A stretch of DNA of 64,000 nucleotides, from the NCBI GenBank assembly GCA_016699555.1, contig CP064981.1, positions 930,001-994,000 on the forward strand. Reading direction: 5' to 3'. This stretch comes from Candidatus Iainarchaeum sp. (GTDB lineage: Archaea; Iainarchaeota; Iainarchaeia; Iainarchaeales; VGJJ01). Within the stretch, counting starts at the first letter, position 1. Every line of letters begins with the position of its first letter. The notes under the pieces were generated by a model. The model searched no databases and was not told the DNA's origin. It saw nothing but the letters and a program-made list of their open reading frames with translations. The translations under genes and the position numbers were made by a program. This document shows, piece by piece, positions 8,207 through 18,136 of this stretch.

Positions 8207-9407
8207 TGATAACTGTCGTCAACAATTTAGGCTTTTTTAATGTGACATTAAGAAGCATTCCTATGTTGTTGAAGGGATTATCAAAAAAGTCATCCAATGA
8301 TGTGCTTAATCCAATCGTTTCAATAGACTTGAAGGCATAATCCAATTCCTCATTGTTCAAATGGTCGATAAAATTGCGAAACTTTTGATTTTCTGTCTCT
8401 CTGCCTTGAAAAACACTCTTATTTAATTTATCTTCATATTCGTCTAAATCCCTTTTTTTATTATTAAGGCAATCTATAGCACTAACGGCAGCCATATATC
8501 CGGAAATAATCGCTTGCCTAACCCCATATCCAAATATTGGATCCATGGTCCTTCCAGCATCTCCTAATAATGCCATATTTCTAAGCGAACGACGAGAAAT
8601 TATGCCTGTTTTGCCCATTCCAACAAAGCTATTTTTTACTTTATATTTTCCAAGGAGTTTCAAAATATTAGCATTGGCAGCAATAAAATTTTGATAGTAA
8701 GTTTTAATTGAGATATTTCCTTGTAGCGCCTTATTAATAACGATTGAAGATAGCACCTCGCCGTTGTCTGCTTTTCCTAAATAAAAGTAACCACCTGGGG
8801 CTAATTTACTATCAAAAAAAACATGCGTCACTCCTGCCTTTAATTCGCTGTTAACACAAATTTCTCCGTAACCTATGAATGTAGGCCCAGGTCTTTCTTT
8901 AATTCCAAATATTTCTAAACTTTTTGAATGATGACCATCGGCAAAAAATAAATATTTGCAATTAACAACCTGGTGGCGATTATTGTAATTAATTACTACG
9001 GACTTAACATATTCATTTTCAAAATTATAGTTTGTTATTTCCGCGTTTGTTAGTACTGTACCACCAAAAGATTTAATGCGATTTGAAACAATTGATTCAA
9101 ATGAATCCACGTCTGATCCTCGCAAAACATAATAATCATAAACACGCGAATCAAGTTCAAAGTTAGCATTTGGAGAATACCAAATTGAACGATTAAATTT
9201 TCCATTAAAAGGAAGATTTAATTCTGCTGTTATATCTGCTATTCCTTGACTTTCCGTCACATCTAATTTTCTACTATTGTGAGAACCAATTTTTTTTAAT
9301 TTTTCAACCAATAGTACCCTTTTTCCGTTTGCCACTAATTTTAGAGCAGCAACACACCCCGCAACACCTGCGCCAATGATAATAACATCATATTCTTTTT
9401 CAAGCAT
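8187..9407 (-). CDS. Geranylgeranyl-reductase-family flavoprotein
   Basis: 406 residues, convergent with the FAD gene (20 bp overlap). An N-terminal DVIIIGAGVAGCVAALKL FAD fold is followed by EK and, near residue 290, the LLGDAGRTMDPIFGYGVRQAI segment typical of geranylgeranyl reductases and related FAD hydroxylases. In archaea these enzymes saturate the isoprenoid chains of ether lipids, or quinone tails. A C-terminal stretch of about 100 residues is mainly helical. It is AT-rich like its neighbours and 7 bp downstream of the roadblock gene, with which it may be co-transcribed. Confidence 0.75.
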   Translation of the reverse strand: MLEKEYDVIIIGAGVAGCVAALKLVANGKRVLLVEKLKKIGSHNSRKLDVTESQGIADITAELNLPFNGKFNRSIWYSPNANFELDSRVYDYYVLRGSDVDSFESIVSNRIKSFGGTVLTNAEITNYNFENEYVKSVVINYNNRHQVVNCKYLFFADGHHSKSLEIFGIKERPGPTFIGYGEICVNSELKAGVTHVFFDSKLAPGGYFYLGKADNGEVLSSIVINKALQGNISIKTYYQNFIAANANILKLLGKYKVKNSFVGMGKTGIISRRSLRNMALLGDAGRTMDPIFGYGVRQAIISGYMAAVSAIDCLNNKKRDLDEYEDKLNKSVFQGRETENQKFRNFIDHLNNEELDYAFKSIETIGLSTSLDDFFDNPFNNIGMLLNVTLKKPKLLTTVIIKFFLA

Positions 9408-9414
9408 GATAAGA

Positions 9415-9792
9415 CTAATTGTTACGTGTTAGCATTTCTTTAATCTTTCGCGTGGTGTTCTCAATCTCAACATCCAATAAGCCCATATTCGCTAATGATG
9501 GCACTACAACAACCAGTCCTAGCTCTCTCGAGACAGGTGCAATAATGATCGTATAACTGGCCAATTCCATATTCAGGCGTTCGAGCTTGTAGTCGTAGAA
9601 CTGCCCAATGATGTCAAATAACTGGTTGGTCGTGTCGCGAATGAGCTTGAACAAATTGGCGTTATTGATCTTTTGACCAGGAGGAATGATTCCGCCGAGC
9701 CCCTTATTGGCCAGCATGCATGCCTGGACATCTTCAAGGCGCAATAGGTCCTGCAATTCCTTAAGTACCTGCTCGGTTTTGGTGGGAGGCAT
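9415..9792 (-). CDS. Roadblock/LC7-like domain protein
   Basis: 125 residues. A predicted helix-strand-helix-strand fold in the order of roadblock/MglB domains: N-terminal helix (TEQVLKELQDLLRLEDVQ), strand with ACMLANKGLG, long central helix (LFKLIRDTTNQLFDIIGQF), strands carrying ASYTIIIAPV and LGLVVVVPS, and a final helix. Roadblock proteins dimerise and act as activators or scaffolds for small GTPases. No GTPase lies nearby, but another roadblock-like gene sits beside a MinD ATPase at 47.6 kb. Composition here is back to the genome norm, so this marks the right edge of the AT-rich island. Confidence 0.5.
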   Translation of the reverse strand: MPPTKTEQVLKELQDLLRLEDVQACMLANKGLGGIIPPGQKINNANLFKLIRDTTNQLFDIIGQFYDYKLERLNMELASYTIIIAPVSRELGLVVVVPSLANMGLLDVEIENTTRKIKEMLTRNN

Positions 9793-9860
9793 GCTTTATC
9801 CAGGATAGAAGAAATTTGGGATTAATTAATGTTGAGGTAGGCACCGAACGGAAAAAGCGT

Positions 9861-10475
9861 TCAAATCGTCACTTTCTTGTAGTTGAGTTTGAGCTCGCGT
9901 TTGAGACGGTCCGAGTAGAGACCGACAGTGGCATATGCGATATCGAATCCCAGGAATGCCAAAACATATTCGAACCCATAAACTCCCAATATGGCGAGCG
10001 CTAGGACGAATAGTTTCATCACAAACCGATACTCGAAGAAGAAGCGAATAGCGGGATGCAAGCGACGGTGGGAATCCACATAATCGTTCCCGACTTCGTC
10101 AAGAATGCCCCCAATCGTCAAGACAATCAATGGAATCCAAAGGAACTTGATCAGGTTGAATAAGTAGAGGAAAAACAATCCCGCGACAATCGCTAGTGCC
10201 CCCACGTGGAATCCGATGTTATCGACCTTGTAGCGCAGAACCACTGCAAGGAAGATGGCCCCTAGAATAGTTGCAGAAGCACCGCTCACATACATCATGA
10301 AAACCCAAAAGATAGCGATGAGCGGCGCGACCAATATCGCCAATTGCTTATTATAGGTCTTCTCGTCGAACGCATCATCGATATACTTGATGCCGCCCCC
10401 AAGAACCATATAACCTGCAAGAAGAAAACTATAGGTTATTCCGGGCGAAGAAAAAATGAAATCAGTAGGAGTCAT
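9861..10475 (-). CDS. Multi-pass membrane protein of unknown function
   Basis: 204 residues with about five to six hydrophobic helices. Two acidic loops stand out: YIDDAFDE after the first helix (about residues 31-38) and GGILDEVGNDYVDSH (about residues 122-136). Such paired acidic loops recall metal-dependent lipid-modifying membrane enzymes (the UbiA and CDP-archaeol synthase types), but the motifs do not match closely enough for a call. Its start lies 43 bp downstream of the KaiC-like gene on the same strand, so co-transcription is likely. Confidence 0.6.
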   Translation of the reverse strand: MTPTDFIFSSPGITYSFLLAGYMVLGGGIKYIDDAFDEKTYNKQLAILVAPLIAIFWVFMMYVSGASATILGAIFLAVVLRYKVDNIGFHVGALAIVAGLFFLYLFNLIKFLWIPLIVLTIGGILDEVGNDYVDSHRRLHPAIRFFFEYRFVMKLFVLALAILGVYGFEYVLAFLGFDIAYATVGLYSDRLKRELKLNYKKVTI

Positions 10476-10518
10476 TGTGTCAGCACTTCCCGAAATGAAA
10501 TGGAAAGCAAAACCATTA

Positions 10519-11298
10519 TCATATCCCCAGTTCTTGTCCGCTCACATTAACCCCTTGTGGGCTCAACTCATAATTGAGCGAAGCTCTTTCGTGATCAGTA
10601 TAACGCATCTTACGAATGCGCATCGTTCGGAAAACGTTTTGTCCAACGGAGATATACTCCAAGGTAATCACTCCATCCGCCACGAATTCGCTAACGCCAT
10701 CCGCGGAGAGTTTCTTGGAATCCTCGTATAGTTCCGAGGTCAACATGATCGTCGCATCGAATTCCTTGAAGCGACCCAAGAGGTTGTAGAGAATAATCTT
10801 TGTCATGATCTGTTCGGTTCTTGGAACAGGAGAAACATTATCTGCAATTTTCACCATGGAAAAAGCTTGGTCTTTCTGCAACTCCGACATCATCATGGAA
10901 TCCGTGAGCGTAGTGACAGAATCAACAACGATGCGCTTGGGCTTGAATTCCTTCACCACTTCCTCGATGCGCTGCAAAAAATGATCCTCGGAGAGGACTT
11001 TGTAATAGACCACGCGCAAGAGGTTGCGGTTCTCCAAATCCGTCAGATTCCAACCATACTGCGAAGCGGCCTTCTGGAGTTCCTCTTCGGACTGCTCGGT
11101 AGAGATGAATAGCCCTCTTTCTCCGAAAAGCTTTGCACCATTCACCAAATATTGCATCGAAATGGTCGATTTTCCGGTTCCGGCTCCGCCCGAAAGCAAT
11201 ACGAGGTTTCCTTCTGGAAACCCACCATTCAGGGCCTTATCCAACCCCTGAATCCCCGTCTTTACTTTTATCATATGTTGAAGAGAGGATTTGGTCAT
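10519..11298 (-). CDS. KaiC-like RecA-family ATPase
   Basis: 259 residues, one KaiC domain. Start of domain VKTGIQGLDKALNGGFPEGN, Walker A GGAGTGKST (about residues 38-46), FISTEQSEEEL, and Walker B at PKRIVVDSV (about residues 122-130). Single-domain archaeal KaiC proteins are signalling ATPases often linked to motility or to regulatory partners. The catalytic Glu pair after Walker A strand 3 is represented by STEQ. Divergent from the winged-helix gene 70 bp upstream and followed by the membrane protein gene. Confidence 0.85.
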   Translation of the reverse strand: MTKSSLQHMIKVKTGIQGLDKALNGGFPEGNLVLLSGGAGTGKSTISMQYLVNGAKLFGERGLFISTEQSEEELQKAASQYGWNLTDLENRNLLRVVYYKVLSEDHFLQRIEEVVKEFKPKRIVVDSVTTLTDSMMMSELQKDQAFSMVKIADNVSPVPRTEQIMTKIILYNLLGRFKEFDATIMLTSELYEDSKKLSADGVSEFVADGVITLEYISVGQNVFRTMRIRKMRYTDHERASLNYELSPQGVNVSGQELGI

Positions 11299-11368
11299 AT
11301 TTAAATGATGCGATTGCCTTTTCGCAGCAACAAATACTGTTTAATGCACCAAAGGACGTTATGTAGTT

Positions 11369-11854
11369 ATGAATGTGCCTTTTGCAGCTAGCGGGCAACG
11401 CGTGCGCGACCAGTTATTGGTCATCCTCAGCGAAGATTTTCCGCTCACGGTGAAAGAACTTTATGGTAGAATCTCTCGGCAGGGACACGAAGTATCCTAC
11501 CAAGCCGTACACAAAGTCGTCGTCCAACTCCAGCAAGAAGGGATCATCGAAAAAAAGGGAAAAGGGCTGCAGTTGAACCATGAATGGATCCATCGCGTGA
11601 AAGATTACGCATTCAATGTCGACATGGCTTATACTGGTGGCAAAAAATACACACTACCAAAAACATTCAGCAAACCATTCACCATAGTGTTTGATAATTT
11701 CTCCAATTATGTATTGTGGATTGCGACAAATGCACGCGATGGAAAATTATTTTCTACTGGAAAACCCACCCGGATTGAAGTCACCATTGCGCATAGTCCG
11801 ACTATGGCACGGATGATCGAGAACGAAATAAAGCACCACCTAGAACATCACTAA
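11369..11854 (+). CDS. Winged-helix protein (paralogue 3)
   Basis: 161 residues. The first 75 belong to the same family as the two genes at 2.6-4.3 kb: VRDQLLVILSEDFPLTVKELY, then SYQAVHKVVVQLQQEGIIEKKGKG and LQLNHEW. The YQxVHK recognition helix is shared by all three. The C-terminal part (about residues 80-161) is shorter and has a beta pattern (FTIVFDNFSNYVLWIAT...). Divergent from the KaiC-like gene, and a TATA-like stretch lies about 28 nt before the ATG. It may regulate the KaiC unit; function otherwise unknown. Confidence 0.65.
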   Translation: MNVPFAASGQRVRDQLLVILSEDFPLTVKELYGRISRQGHEVSYQAVHKVVVQLQQEGIIEKKGKGLQLNHEWIHRVKDYAFNVDMAYTGGKKYTLPKTFSKPFTIVFDNFSNYVLWIATNARDGKLFSTGKPTRIEVTIAHSPTMARMIENEIKHHLEHH

Positions 11855-11859
11855 TACTC

Positions 11860-14800
11860 CTAATTCCCCACGCTTAGGTTTGCATCGACCGTAAAATACG
11901 GTGAATTCAGCCCTGCAGGGTCCGAAGCGCTGCAACGCAAATCCACCGGATGAATGGCGGGAGAGATGCTGCTGACGTTAATGTACTGCGTCTGGCCGGC
12001 GGTAATGGAAAGAATAGGGATCCAACTGCCCTCCGTATTCGTCGCAAGCGTTTGCAGGGAGCCGAACGACACGCTGGGCTCGGGATCCGTATAGAGCAGA
12101 TACCAGTAATTATCCTGGCTGCTCTGCAGGGTGCAGCACATCAACACATCATAATGGCGCGCATTCACATATCCAGTGGGTTGCGTGGAAGGGTAGGAAT
12201 AATTGAATGGGTAATTCCCATTGCTGAAATTCTCCATCCACTCCATCATCTTTACCCCATCCACATCGTCGCGGTTGGTTTCGTTCTGCGGGGAGTTTTG
12301 CGCGTCGTAGGCCACCACGGAAAAGACGAACTCGGATCGTGTGCCGCCGCCCGTCTTGTCAATGCTTCCTTGGATCCTTTTGGTGGGATAATCCAGCGCA
12401 CGGTATTTGGAGACCCACCCATAGAAAGGATCGGAAGACTGGAATTCCATCTGCTGGTTCGCTACGACGACTTGGTGCGCGCCCGGGCCATCGATTCCAT
12501 CCACGGTCTGATACTGCGTCGAAAGCAAATCCAATGAAAAATCATCCGACCAATTCACGGTTGCAGGCTTGTTGCTCACCGCCAAACAACTCGCATCCCT
12601 CACATACGCATAGATGGTCTTGGACGCATTCGCGGGAAGCGTTTCTTGGAGTCGCACCACGACGTTCGCATCAGTGCCATCGCTAAAGGAACGATACCAG
12701 TAAGGGATATCTGTGGATTCATTCGAGTCCGTAAAGCGCAAGCAATTGCCATTTGAGTCCAAGTTATTCCAAAAGTCGGCTCCAATTCCATTGAGTTGGA
12801 TGTTGGCGCGGTAGTTGTTCAGGGGAACCGACTGGAGATTCGTCAACGTAATGGGGATCTTATGGCCCCAATTGATATCCCACCACGGCTGCAAGCCAGG
12901 AGATGGGACTCCACTTCCCACGCGCGACTCGAGCGAATAAGTGATGGGATCATTCTCCGGATCGACCGAACCCGTACAGGCAAGGCCCAGCACTCCCGTG
13001 TAATTTCCATCGATACATGAGGCGTTATTGCACAAAATTCCTGTGGGAATGGATGGCGGATTATTCGTAGGCGGTGCGAGCGCAATCATCCCACCCCCCA
13101 CGAGTAATTGTTGCATTGTGGAAGAAGAAATGGAGTCGAGCGCAAATCCCATCAGTAGGCGAGCTTGATTGTTATCGCCAAACAACGTCATCGCGCTGCC
13201 CCCATTATTCCAGTCCCAGATTGAAATAGCCCCTGCAAGGGGATCGAATGCATCCGGGAAGCTCGAGTAAGTGAGGTTCAAATCCAGGTAAGAAAAACCT
13301 GGAATGGATATCAATGGGTTAATGGAAAGCTGTGTCACGCCTGAAGGGACAAAAATATCCCGATTCAAATCCACTCCGAAATAGTCGGATAGGAAATTAC
13401 TATCATGTTGATCAAAACCAATGTCATTCCCTTCAAACCAAACATTTCCATTGTATTGTTGAATGGCTGCCACATCATTTCCGTCAATGGCATTCGACCA
13501 ATAATCTCCAACGGACCAAATAACCATAGGGAATTGATTGAGCAGATTGGCCGATGGAACACCTTGCGTGGATTCCTTCCATAGCGTGGGACAAAAACCC
13601 AATTCCTGAACATAGTGATGGAATAACTCCGCAGAGCTGGCATTCACATCCACATACGCGAGTCCAGAGTCATCATCCACAATAAGGATGGGCGCGAACT
13701 TGCAGAAGTAGATGCGCTGCTGCAACGCATTATCGCCCTCAGCGGATTCGCTAATCGAATTATTGCGATCAATCACGACATTTGCATCGATCGTCTGGCG
13801 TGGACGATTGGTATTGATCCATTTTCGCCAAACCTTCCCTGGGGAAAGGCTCATCGTCGTTGAGGCATTCCAGTCCGCGAAAGAAAGAAAGACATTCCCA
13901 GAGGCTGTTGATCCTCCTAAATTAGCCACTTCGAACTCTATTTTCATCGCATTCGTATCGAGGTTGCTTTGCAGCGCCATCACGCGCAAATTAGGTAACG
14001 ATGGCGCGACCGCAATCGTTTTCTCCGAGACATTATTGAGCACATTCAATTCATTTCCGCCATACGCAGGATTGGTAATGACTTTCAACACGTGCTTGCC
14101 GGGAGAAAGATTCAATGTCGTATTAATATCAATATAGGACTGCGGATTAATCGAAACCGTCTGGGTCTGCATCAGGTTGTTGTCGAGGAAAATCTGAACG
14201 GGAATGCTGGTTGCGGCTTGAGCTCCCGTGTTGGCGATGCGCAGGGGAATTACATTGCTGCCGGGCTTGAGGTAGTTGGGTAGGGTTGCGATCAATTGGG
14301 TTTCCGTCGCGTTCAAGTCACGCAAAAATGGGGTACTTTGCACGAATGGGTCAGCGATGAATGCATTCCCATCCCGGAAAGGAGAACTATCAACATTAGA
14401 GGATTGATTGATGTTCGTGACATGGGTATCAAACCCCGTTGAAATCAACGCCCAGTTGAATAGATTGGAAATGAGAGTTTGTCGATACGCAGGAGAAAGA
14501 CGCTGCGTGGAAAAGCCCATTATCAGATGGCGCTGCAGGCCATTCTGATAGGCGATGATCCCCGCGCCATTCGCATCCCACGTCGCGAGGGCCACACTTC
14601 CATCGCTTAATGGATTGAATGAATCGGGAGAAGCCGCAGCCGCATAGGTGAAAGGCAATGGATTAGGCAATCCCACAAAAATGGGAAGGGGAAGCGTCAG
14701 CTGCAGGGATAGTGAGGTGTTTGCATCAAAACGCAAATCCTGATTCAGATCCGCATGCATGACTTCACGCGCAAAATCAGTACCGGTGTGACGCAAGCCC

Positions 14801-17358
14801 AGATCATCGCCTTCGAGGATGATAGAGCCGGTAAATGAACGCAATGCAGTAGTCGCATTCACATCAGGGGTGGAAGCATAGCTCGTTCCTGCATCCCAAT
14901 AGACCAATGGGAAGAATTGTAGAAAAGGATGAGTGGGCGTCTGTTCCAGGACTTGCCACACCCCCACACAGTAGTTCGAATTCAAAAAAGCGTAGCGGTC
15001 GGCATTGACGTCTGAGGTAAAAATAAGTGCTGAAGGATTGGAACAATTATTGACCGTAAAGTTTTGCGCTGGCGAAATCGTACAATTATCGTATTCGTCA
15101 CAGAGCTCAACCGTAAAGGAATAATTTCCCAGTTCGAATGCCTCGATATCAGCGCGCAAGAATTGATTCCCATCCCATCCCCGGACGTTTGAAAGATTGA
15201 CATCTTTCTGCATGGTGGGAGTCGCCACGTGGAGCGTCCCATGGAGGTGCGTCAGATCCTCTGCCGCAACCGAAACAAGAATGGGATTTTGTTTGATGGT
15301 CGTGGAAGGGAATGAGATCGAGCGAATGATTGGAATGTTGCCGTCCGCGACGATGACATTCTGATCCACGCCCAACGCCGAATCGTCGAACGTGGCAACA
15401 AGTTTAATGGACTTATTTCCCAGCGAGTCAGAAGGAGTCCAAACCACTGGAATCGAGACGGTCTGTCCCGCATTGACGGGTGTTAAATTGCTAAAGCGAA
15501 TTCTTTCAAAATAATCCTCTTTCCATTCCTGCAATTCTACCAACACATCAGTTGGGAATGCACCCGTGTTTTGGAATGAAACAGATGCCGTCACTGGAAC
15601 GCCATACGTAGCCTGGGGTGGGAGCGAATGCGAAAGGATCGTCCCCGTCGTCGAAGGCGCGCGCACGATGAACGTTTTTTGGAGCGGTGTGATTGCGCTG
15701 GCGACATCCGTGACATTCACATCCAACACATGCGCCCCGTTCTGCGCCGTTGAGGAAAAAGAACCACTCCACGTCAGCCCGCTTTTAGATAGTGTTACGG
15801 GCGTCTGTAATCCATTGGGATGGGTCACGACGGCCGAAATACTTGAGACATCATCGGAAACCGACGTGAGAGCAATAGAAATCGATTGGTTCTGCTCGAT
15901 GACGGAAGCCGAAGTCGTCAGCGCATAGTGGAGGAGCTGGATGACGCTAGCTGGAAGAAGGTTAGCCGCATTGATGACGCCCGAACCATACTGCACATCC
16001 TTTCCGGGCGCACCATAATCGTCGGCCGTCTGCTCCAAGACATCTTTCACATTGGCAGGCGTCATGCCGGGATTGGCTTGGAGCAATAACGCCACCAACC
16101 CCGCCACATGCGGAGCGGCAAACGAAGTCCCGCTGCTGGTGAGCGTTCCGCTCCCGAGATAGGAGGAGGTGATATTCACTCCTGGTGCAGTCACATCCGG
16201 CTTGATTTGACTGCTAATGATTTCCCCACTGGAAAAACACGCATATTGGTTGGCCTCGTCAACGGCTCCGACGGTAATGGCATTGATCGTATTTCCGGGA
16301 GTCGTTACCCCAATGAATCCCTGGCACTCAGAAGAAGGGCATCCCGGACCGCAGTTCCCGGACGAGATAACAACGGTAATTCCAGCACCAATAGCTGCGT
16401 TAATCGCACTCGAAATGGGAGAGTTGATACTCGTATAGGGCCCGCCTAGGCTTAGATTGATGATGTCCGCTCCATCATCTGTTGCAGGGTTAGCGTCCGG
16501 GTCAATGGCGTAATTGATCCCATTGATGATCCAGGACTCGGCCCCATTGCCCGTATTGTCCAAGACCTTAATGTTATAGAGCTGGGCTTGCGGGGCCACG
16601 CCATTGTAGGTATTGGAGCCGTTTTGCGAGCCGGCGACGATTCCGGCCACTTGGGTTCCATGACCCAAAGTATCCGCTAATGGGTCGGGCGTGAAATTCT
16701 GCTGCAGAATGACCTTTCCCACGAGCATGGGATGTGAAGCATTGATACCCGAATCCAATATGGCTACTTTTACCCCTTGGCCCTGATAACCCACACTCCA
16801 AAGCGCGGGAGCATTGATTTGAGGCACGCTTCCATCCAAGGACGCATGGAATATACGATCGGGCCAAATGGATTCAACCTGGGGAAGCTGTGCGATTGCG
16901 AGTAGTTTATTCTCTGGCACATCCAGCGTGAGGACATTCCCATACGAGCTCTTTTGCACCACATCCGCTTCTTCCTGCAGGGCCTGCACTTCCACAACAT
17001 CCAATTTCTGCGGAAAAACAACCACATTCACGCGCACGAGCTCTGAAGAAGTGGAGTCTTTTTTCGTGTTCAAGGATTCCTTGAGCTTGAAATCAACCCC
17101 ATCTCGAGAAGAAAAACTCCCATCCGGAAAAATATCAAGCTGCTCTTTGGAGTACTGAATGACTCCTTTCGGAGTGTTGGTTAATGGATCCACGAACTGA
17201 TTAAGGAACGCAGTCGTAATCGACGAAATGGAAGTAGGGAATAATTCGACGGCGGAATCTGCATGTGCTGAGGCGGAGGTAGATTCAACGCCCTGGGCGA
17301 AAGCAAATGAAAAACATATGGCGAATGCCAATACGACTACGACTAATTTCATATTCAT
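11860..17358 (-). CDS. Giant secreted subtilisin-like (S8) protease
   Basis: 1832 residues. Start: an ATG at 17373 lies only about 16 nt from the TATA box (17385-17393), so transcription should begin near 17363 and the ATG at 17358 (MNMKLVVVVLAF) is preferred; it opens a clear signal peptide ending near FAQG. After a propeptide the S8 domain has all catalytic residues (numbering from the longer start): Asp about 207 (VAILDSG), His about 238 (GHGTQVAG), oxyanion Asn about 339 (SSGNCG) and Ser about 417 (SSGTSFAAPHVAGL). The long remainder holds beta-sandwich modules, including CARDB-like repeats (about 1000-1240), flanking two copies of a domain with ILIVDDDSG / ALIFTSDVN starts, and a DUF2341-type domain (about 1500-1680). 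No C-terminal anchor is evident. Probably surface or extracellular proteolysis of other organisms' proteins. Confidence 0.9.
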   Translation of the reverse strand: MNMKLVVVVLAFAICFSFAFAQGVESTSASAHADSAVELFPTSISSITTAFLNQFVDPLTNTPKGVIQYSKEQLDIFPDGSFSSRDGVDFKLKESLNTKKDSTSSELVRVNVVVFPQKLDVVEVQALQEEADVVQKSSYGNVLTLDVPENKLLAIAQLPQVESIWPDRIFHASLDGSVPQINAPALWSVGYQGQGVKVAILDSGINASHPMLVGKVILQQNFTPDPLADTLGHGTQVAGIVAGSQNGSNTYNGVAPQAQLYNIKVLDNTGNGAESWIINGINYAIDPDANPATDDGADIINLSLGGPYTSINSPISSAINAAIGAGITVVISSGNCGPGCPSSECQGFIGVTTPGNTINAITVGAVDEANQYACFSSGEIISSQIKPDVTAPGVNITSSYLGSGTLTSSGTSFAAPHVAGLVALLLQANPGMTPANVKDVLEQTADDYGAPGKDVQYGSGVINAANLLPASVIQLLHYALTTSASVIEQNQSISIALTSVSDDVSSISAVVTHPNGLQTPVTLSKSGLTWSGSFSSTAQNGAHVLDVNVTDVASAITPLQKTFIVRAPSTTGTILSHSLPPQATYGVPVTASVSFQNTGAFPTDVLVELQEWKEDYFERIRFSNLTPVNAGQTVSIPVVWTPSDSLGNKSIKLVATFDDSALGVDQNVIVADGNIPIIRSISFPSTTIKQNPILVSVAAEDLTHLHGTLHVATPTMQKDVNLSNVRGWDGNQFLRADIEAFELGNYSFTVELCDEYDNCTISPAQNFTVNNCSNPSALIFTSDVNADRYAFLNSNYCVGVWQVLEQTPTHPFLQFFPLVYWDAGTSYASTPDVNATTALRSFTGSIILEGDDLGLRHTGTDFAREVMHADLNQDLRFDANTSLSLQLTLPLPIFVGLPNPLPFTYAAAASPDSFNPLSDGSVALATWDANGAGIIAYQNGLQRHLIMGFSTQRLSPAYRQTLISNLFNWALISTGFDTHVTNINQSSNVDSSPFRDGNAFIADPFVQSTPFLRDLNATETQLIATLPNYLKPGSNVIPLRIANTGAQAATSIPVQIFLDNNLMQTQTVSINPQSYIDINTTLNLSPGKHVLKVITNPAYGGNELNVLNNVSEKTIAVAPSLPNLRVMALQSNLDTNAMKIEFEVANLGGSTASGNVFLSFADWNASTTMSLSPGKVWRKWINTNRPRQTIDANVVIDRNNSISESAEGDNALQQRIYFCKFAPILIVDDDSGLAYVDVNASSAELFHHYVQELGFCPTLWKESTQGVPSANLLNQFPMVIWSVGDYWSNAIDGNDVAAIQQYNGNVWFEGNDIGFDQHDSNFLSDYFGVDLNRDIFVPSGVTQLSINPLISIPGFSYLDLNLTYSSFPDAFDPLAGAISIWDWNNGGSAMTLFGDNNQARLLMGFALDSISSSTMQQLLVGGGMIALAPPTNNPPSIPTGILCNNASCIDGNYTGVLGLACTGSVDPENDPITYSLESRVGSGVPSPGLQPWWDINWGHKIPITLTNLQSVPLNNYRANIQLNGIGADFWNNLDSNGNCLRFTDSNESTDIPYWYRSFSDGTDANVVVRLQETLPANASKTIYAYVRDASCLAVSNKPATVNWSDDFSLDLLSTQYQTVDGIDGPGAHQVVVANQQMEFQSSDPFYGWVSKYRALDYPTKRIQGSIDKTGGGTRSEFVFSVVAYDAQNSPQNETNRDDVDGVKMMEWMENFSNGNYPFNYSYPSTQPTGYVNARHYDVLMCCTLQSSQDNYWYLLYTDPEPSVSFGSLQTLATNTEGSWIPILSITAGQTQYINVSSISPAIHPVDLRCSASDPAGLNSPYFTVDANLSVGN

Positions 17359-17384
17359 TGCAAGCAACCGCATGCACGCGTAAG

Positions 17385-17408
17385 CCTTTTATATCTAGGG
17401 AAAATTTT
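17385..17408 (-). promoter_or_regulatory. Promoter of the giant subtilase gene with shared upstream element
   Basis: Read on the minus strand: AAAATTTTCCCTAG (17408-17395) followed directly by ATATAAAAGG. The TATA centre is about 31 nt before the ATG at 17358 and only about 16 nt before the ATG at 17373, which decides the start. Same arrangement as at 2353 and 24342. Confidence 0.7.
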
Positions 17409-17428
17409 TGGCACTTTATCCAAACGTG

Positions 17429-18136
17429 TTATATCGTTCCATCTTTAATATTTTTACTAATCACTTTAACAAAAAAATACAATGAATCTTCTTGCCCATT
17501 TTTAATCAATTTAGCGACTTTTCCCATTATATTTCCTTTGGCGCCTTTAATGTCTACTTGTAATCCATATTCCCCTGCAAAACCAAATTCCCATTTACCA
17601 TTGAGATTTCGTACAATAACTTCTCCGAGATAGCAGCCAGCCAGTACAACAATATCCTTATTCATGGAACCACTTGCACGTTGTGCAAGAATCCACTTAT
17701 CGACCAACTCTAATGAATCGATTGAATAGTCAAGATTAACTTTATGTCTTCTTAGTTCATCAACAAATAATCCAGCCACATTCCTTATTATTGGCAAAAC
17801 TTCACTCATTTGTGCAATGTGATTATTTTTCGTTAAATCAAAATAGTACTTAACCACAGTAGCACCGTCACTTAAGGGCGCCAAATGATGGCGTCGCAGA
17901 AATTCAAGGTATTCTCTGTCTCTAATATCAGTTTGAATAACTAAACAAATTTTGCTACCATACTTTGTTATATTTTCGGGGCGTGATGCATCAACCAAGG
18001 CATAATGATTCTTTATGAGTAGTTGCAATAACATAACCTGTTTTGGCGACTCACCATATGCGCGATGCTCAATTGAAATACGAGTCCCATCCTTCAATCC
18101 AATGTCGCCCGGGATTCCAATATCTTGCACCGTCAT
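17429..18136 (-). CDS. Unknown protein, candidate immunity protein 2
   Basis: 235 residues with no signal peptide or membrane segment, so cytoplasmic. The last 100 residues have a helix-strand pattern (SLELVDKWILAQ, then LAGCYLGEVIVRNLNGKWEFGF, then NIMGKVAKLIKNG) that resembles small domains of unknown function common among immunity proteins (DUF3806-like); this is pattern resemblance, not a firm match. Its start overlaps the stop of the preceding gene by 4 bp (ATGA), making it the third gene of the toxin-like operon. AT-rich. The next gene downstream is the subtilase, which has its own promoter. Confidence 0.55.
   Translation of the reverse strand: MTVQDIGIPGDIGLKDGTRISIEHRAYGESPKQVMLLQLLIKNHYALVDASRPENITKYGSKICLVIQTDIRDREYLEFLRRHHLAPLSDGATVVKYYFDLTKNNHIAQMSEVLPIIRNVAGLFVDELRRHKVNLDYSIDSLELVDKWILAQRASGSMNKDIVVLAGCYLGEVIVRNLNGKWEFGFAGEYGLQVDIKGAKGNIMGKVAKLIKNGQEDSLYFFVKVISKNIKDGTI

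Noticed and set aside
11950..12686. Long plus-strand frames opposite the subtilase gene
   Set aside because: They are antisense shadows with Arg/His-rich, low-information translations and no domain; the minus-strand protein has a full, domain-rich frame.
17358..17373. Upstream ATG of the subtilase gene
   Set aside because: It is only about 16 nt from the TATA box, before the expected transcription start; the next ATG gives the same signal peptide.
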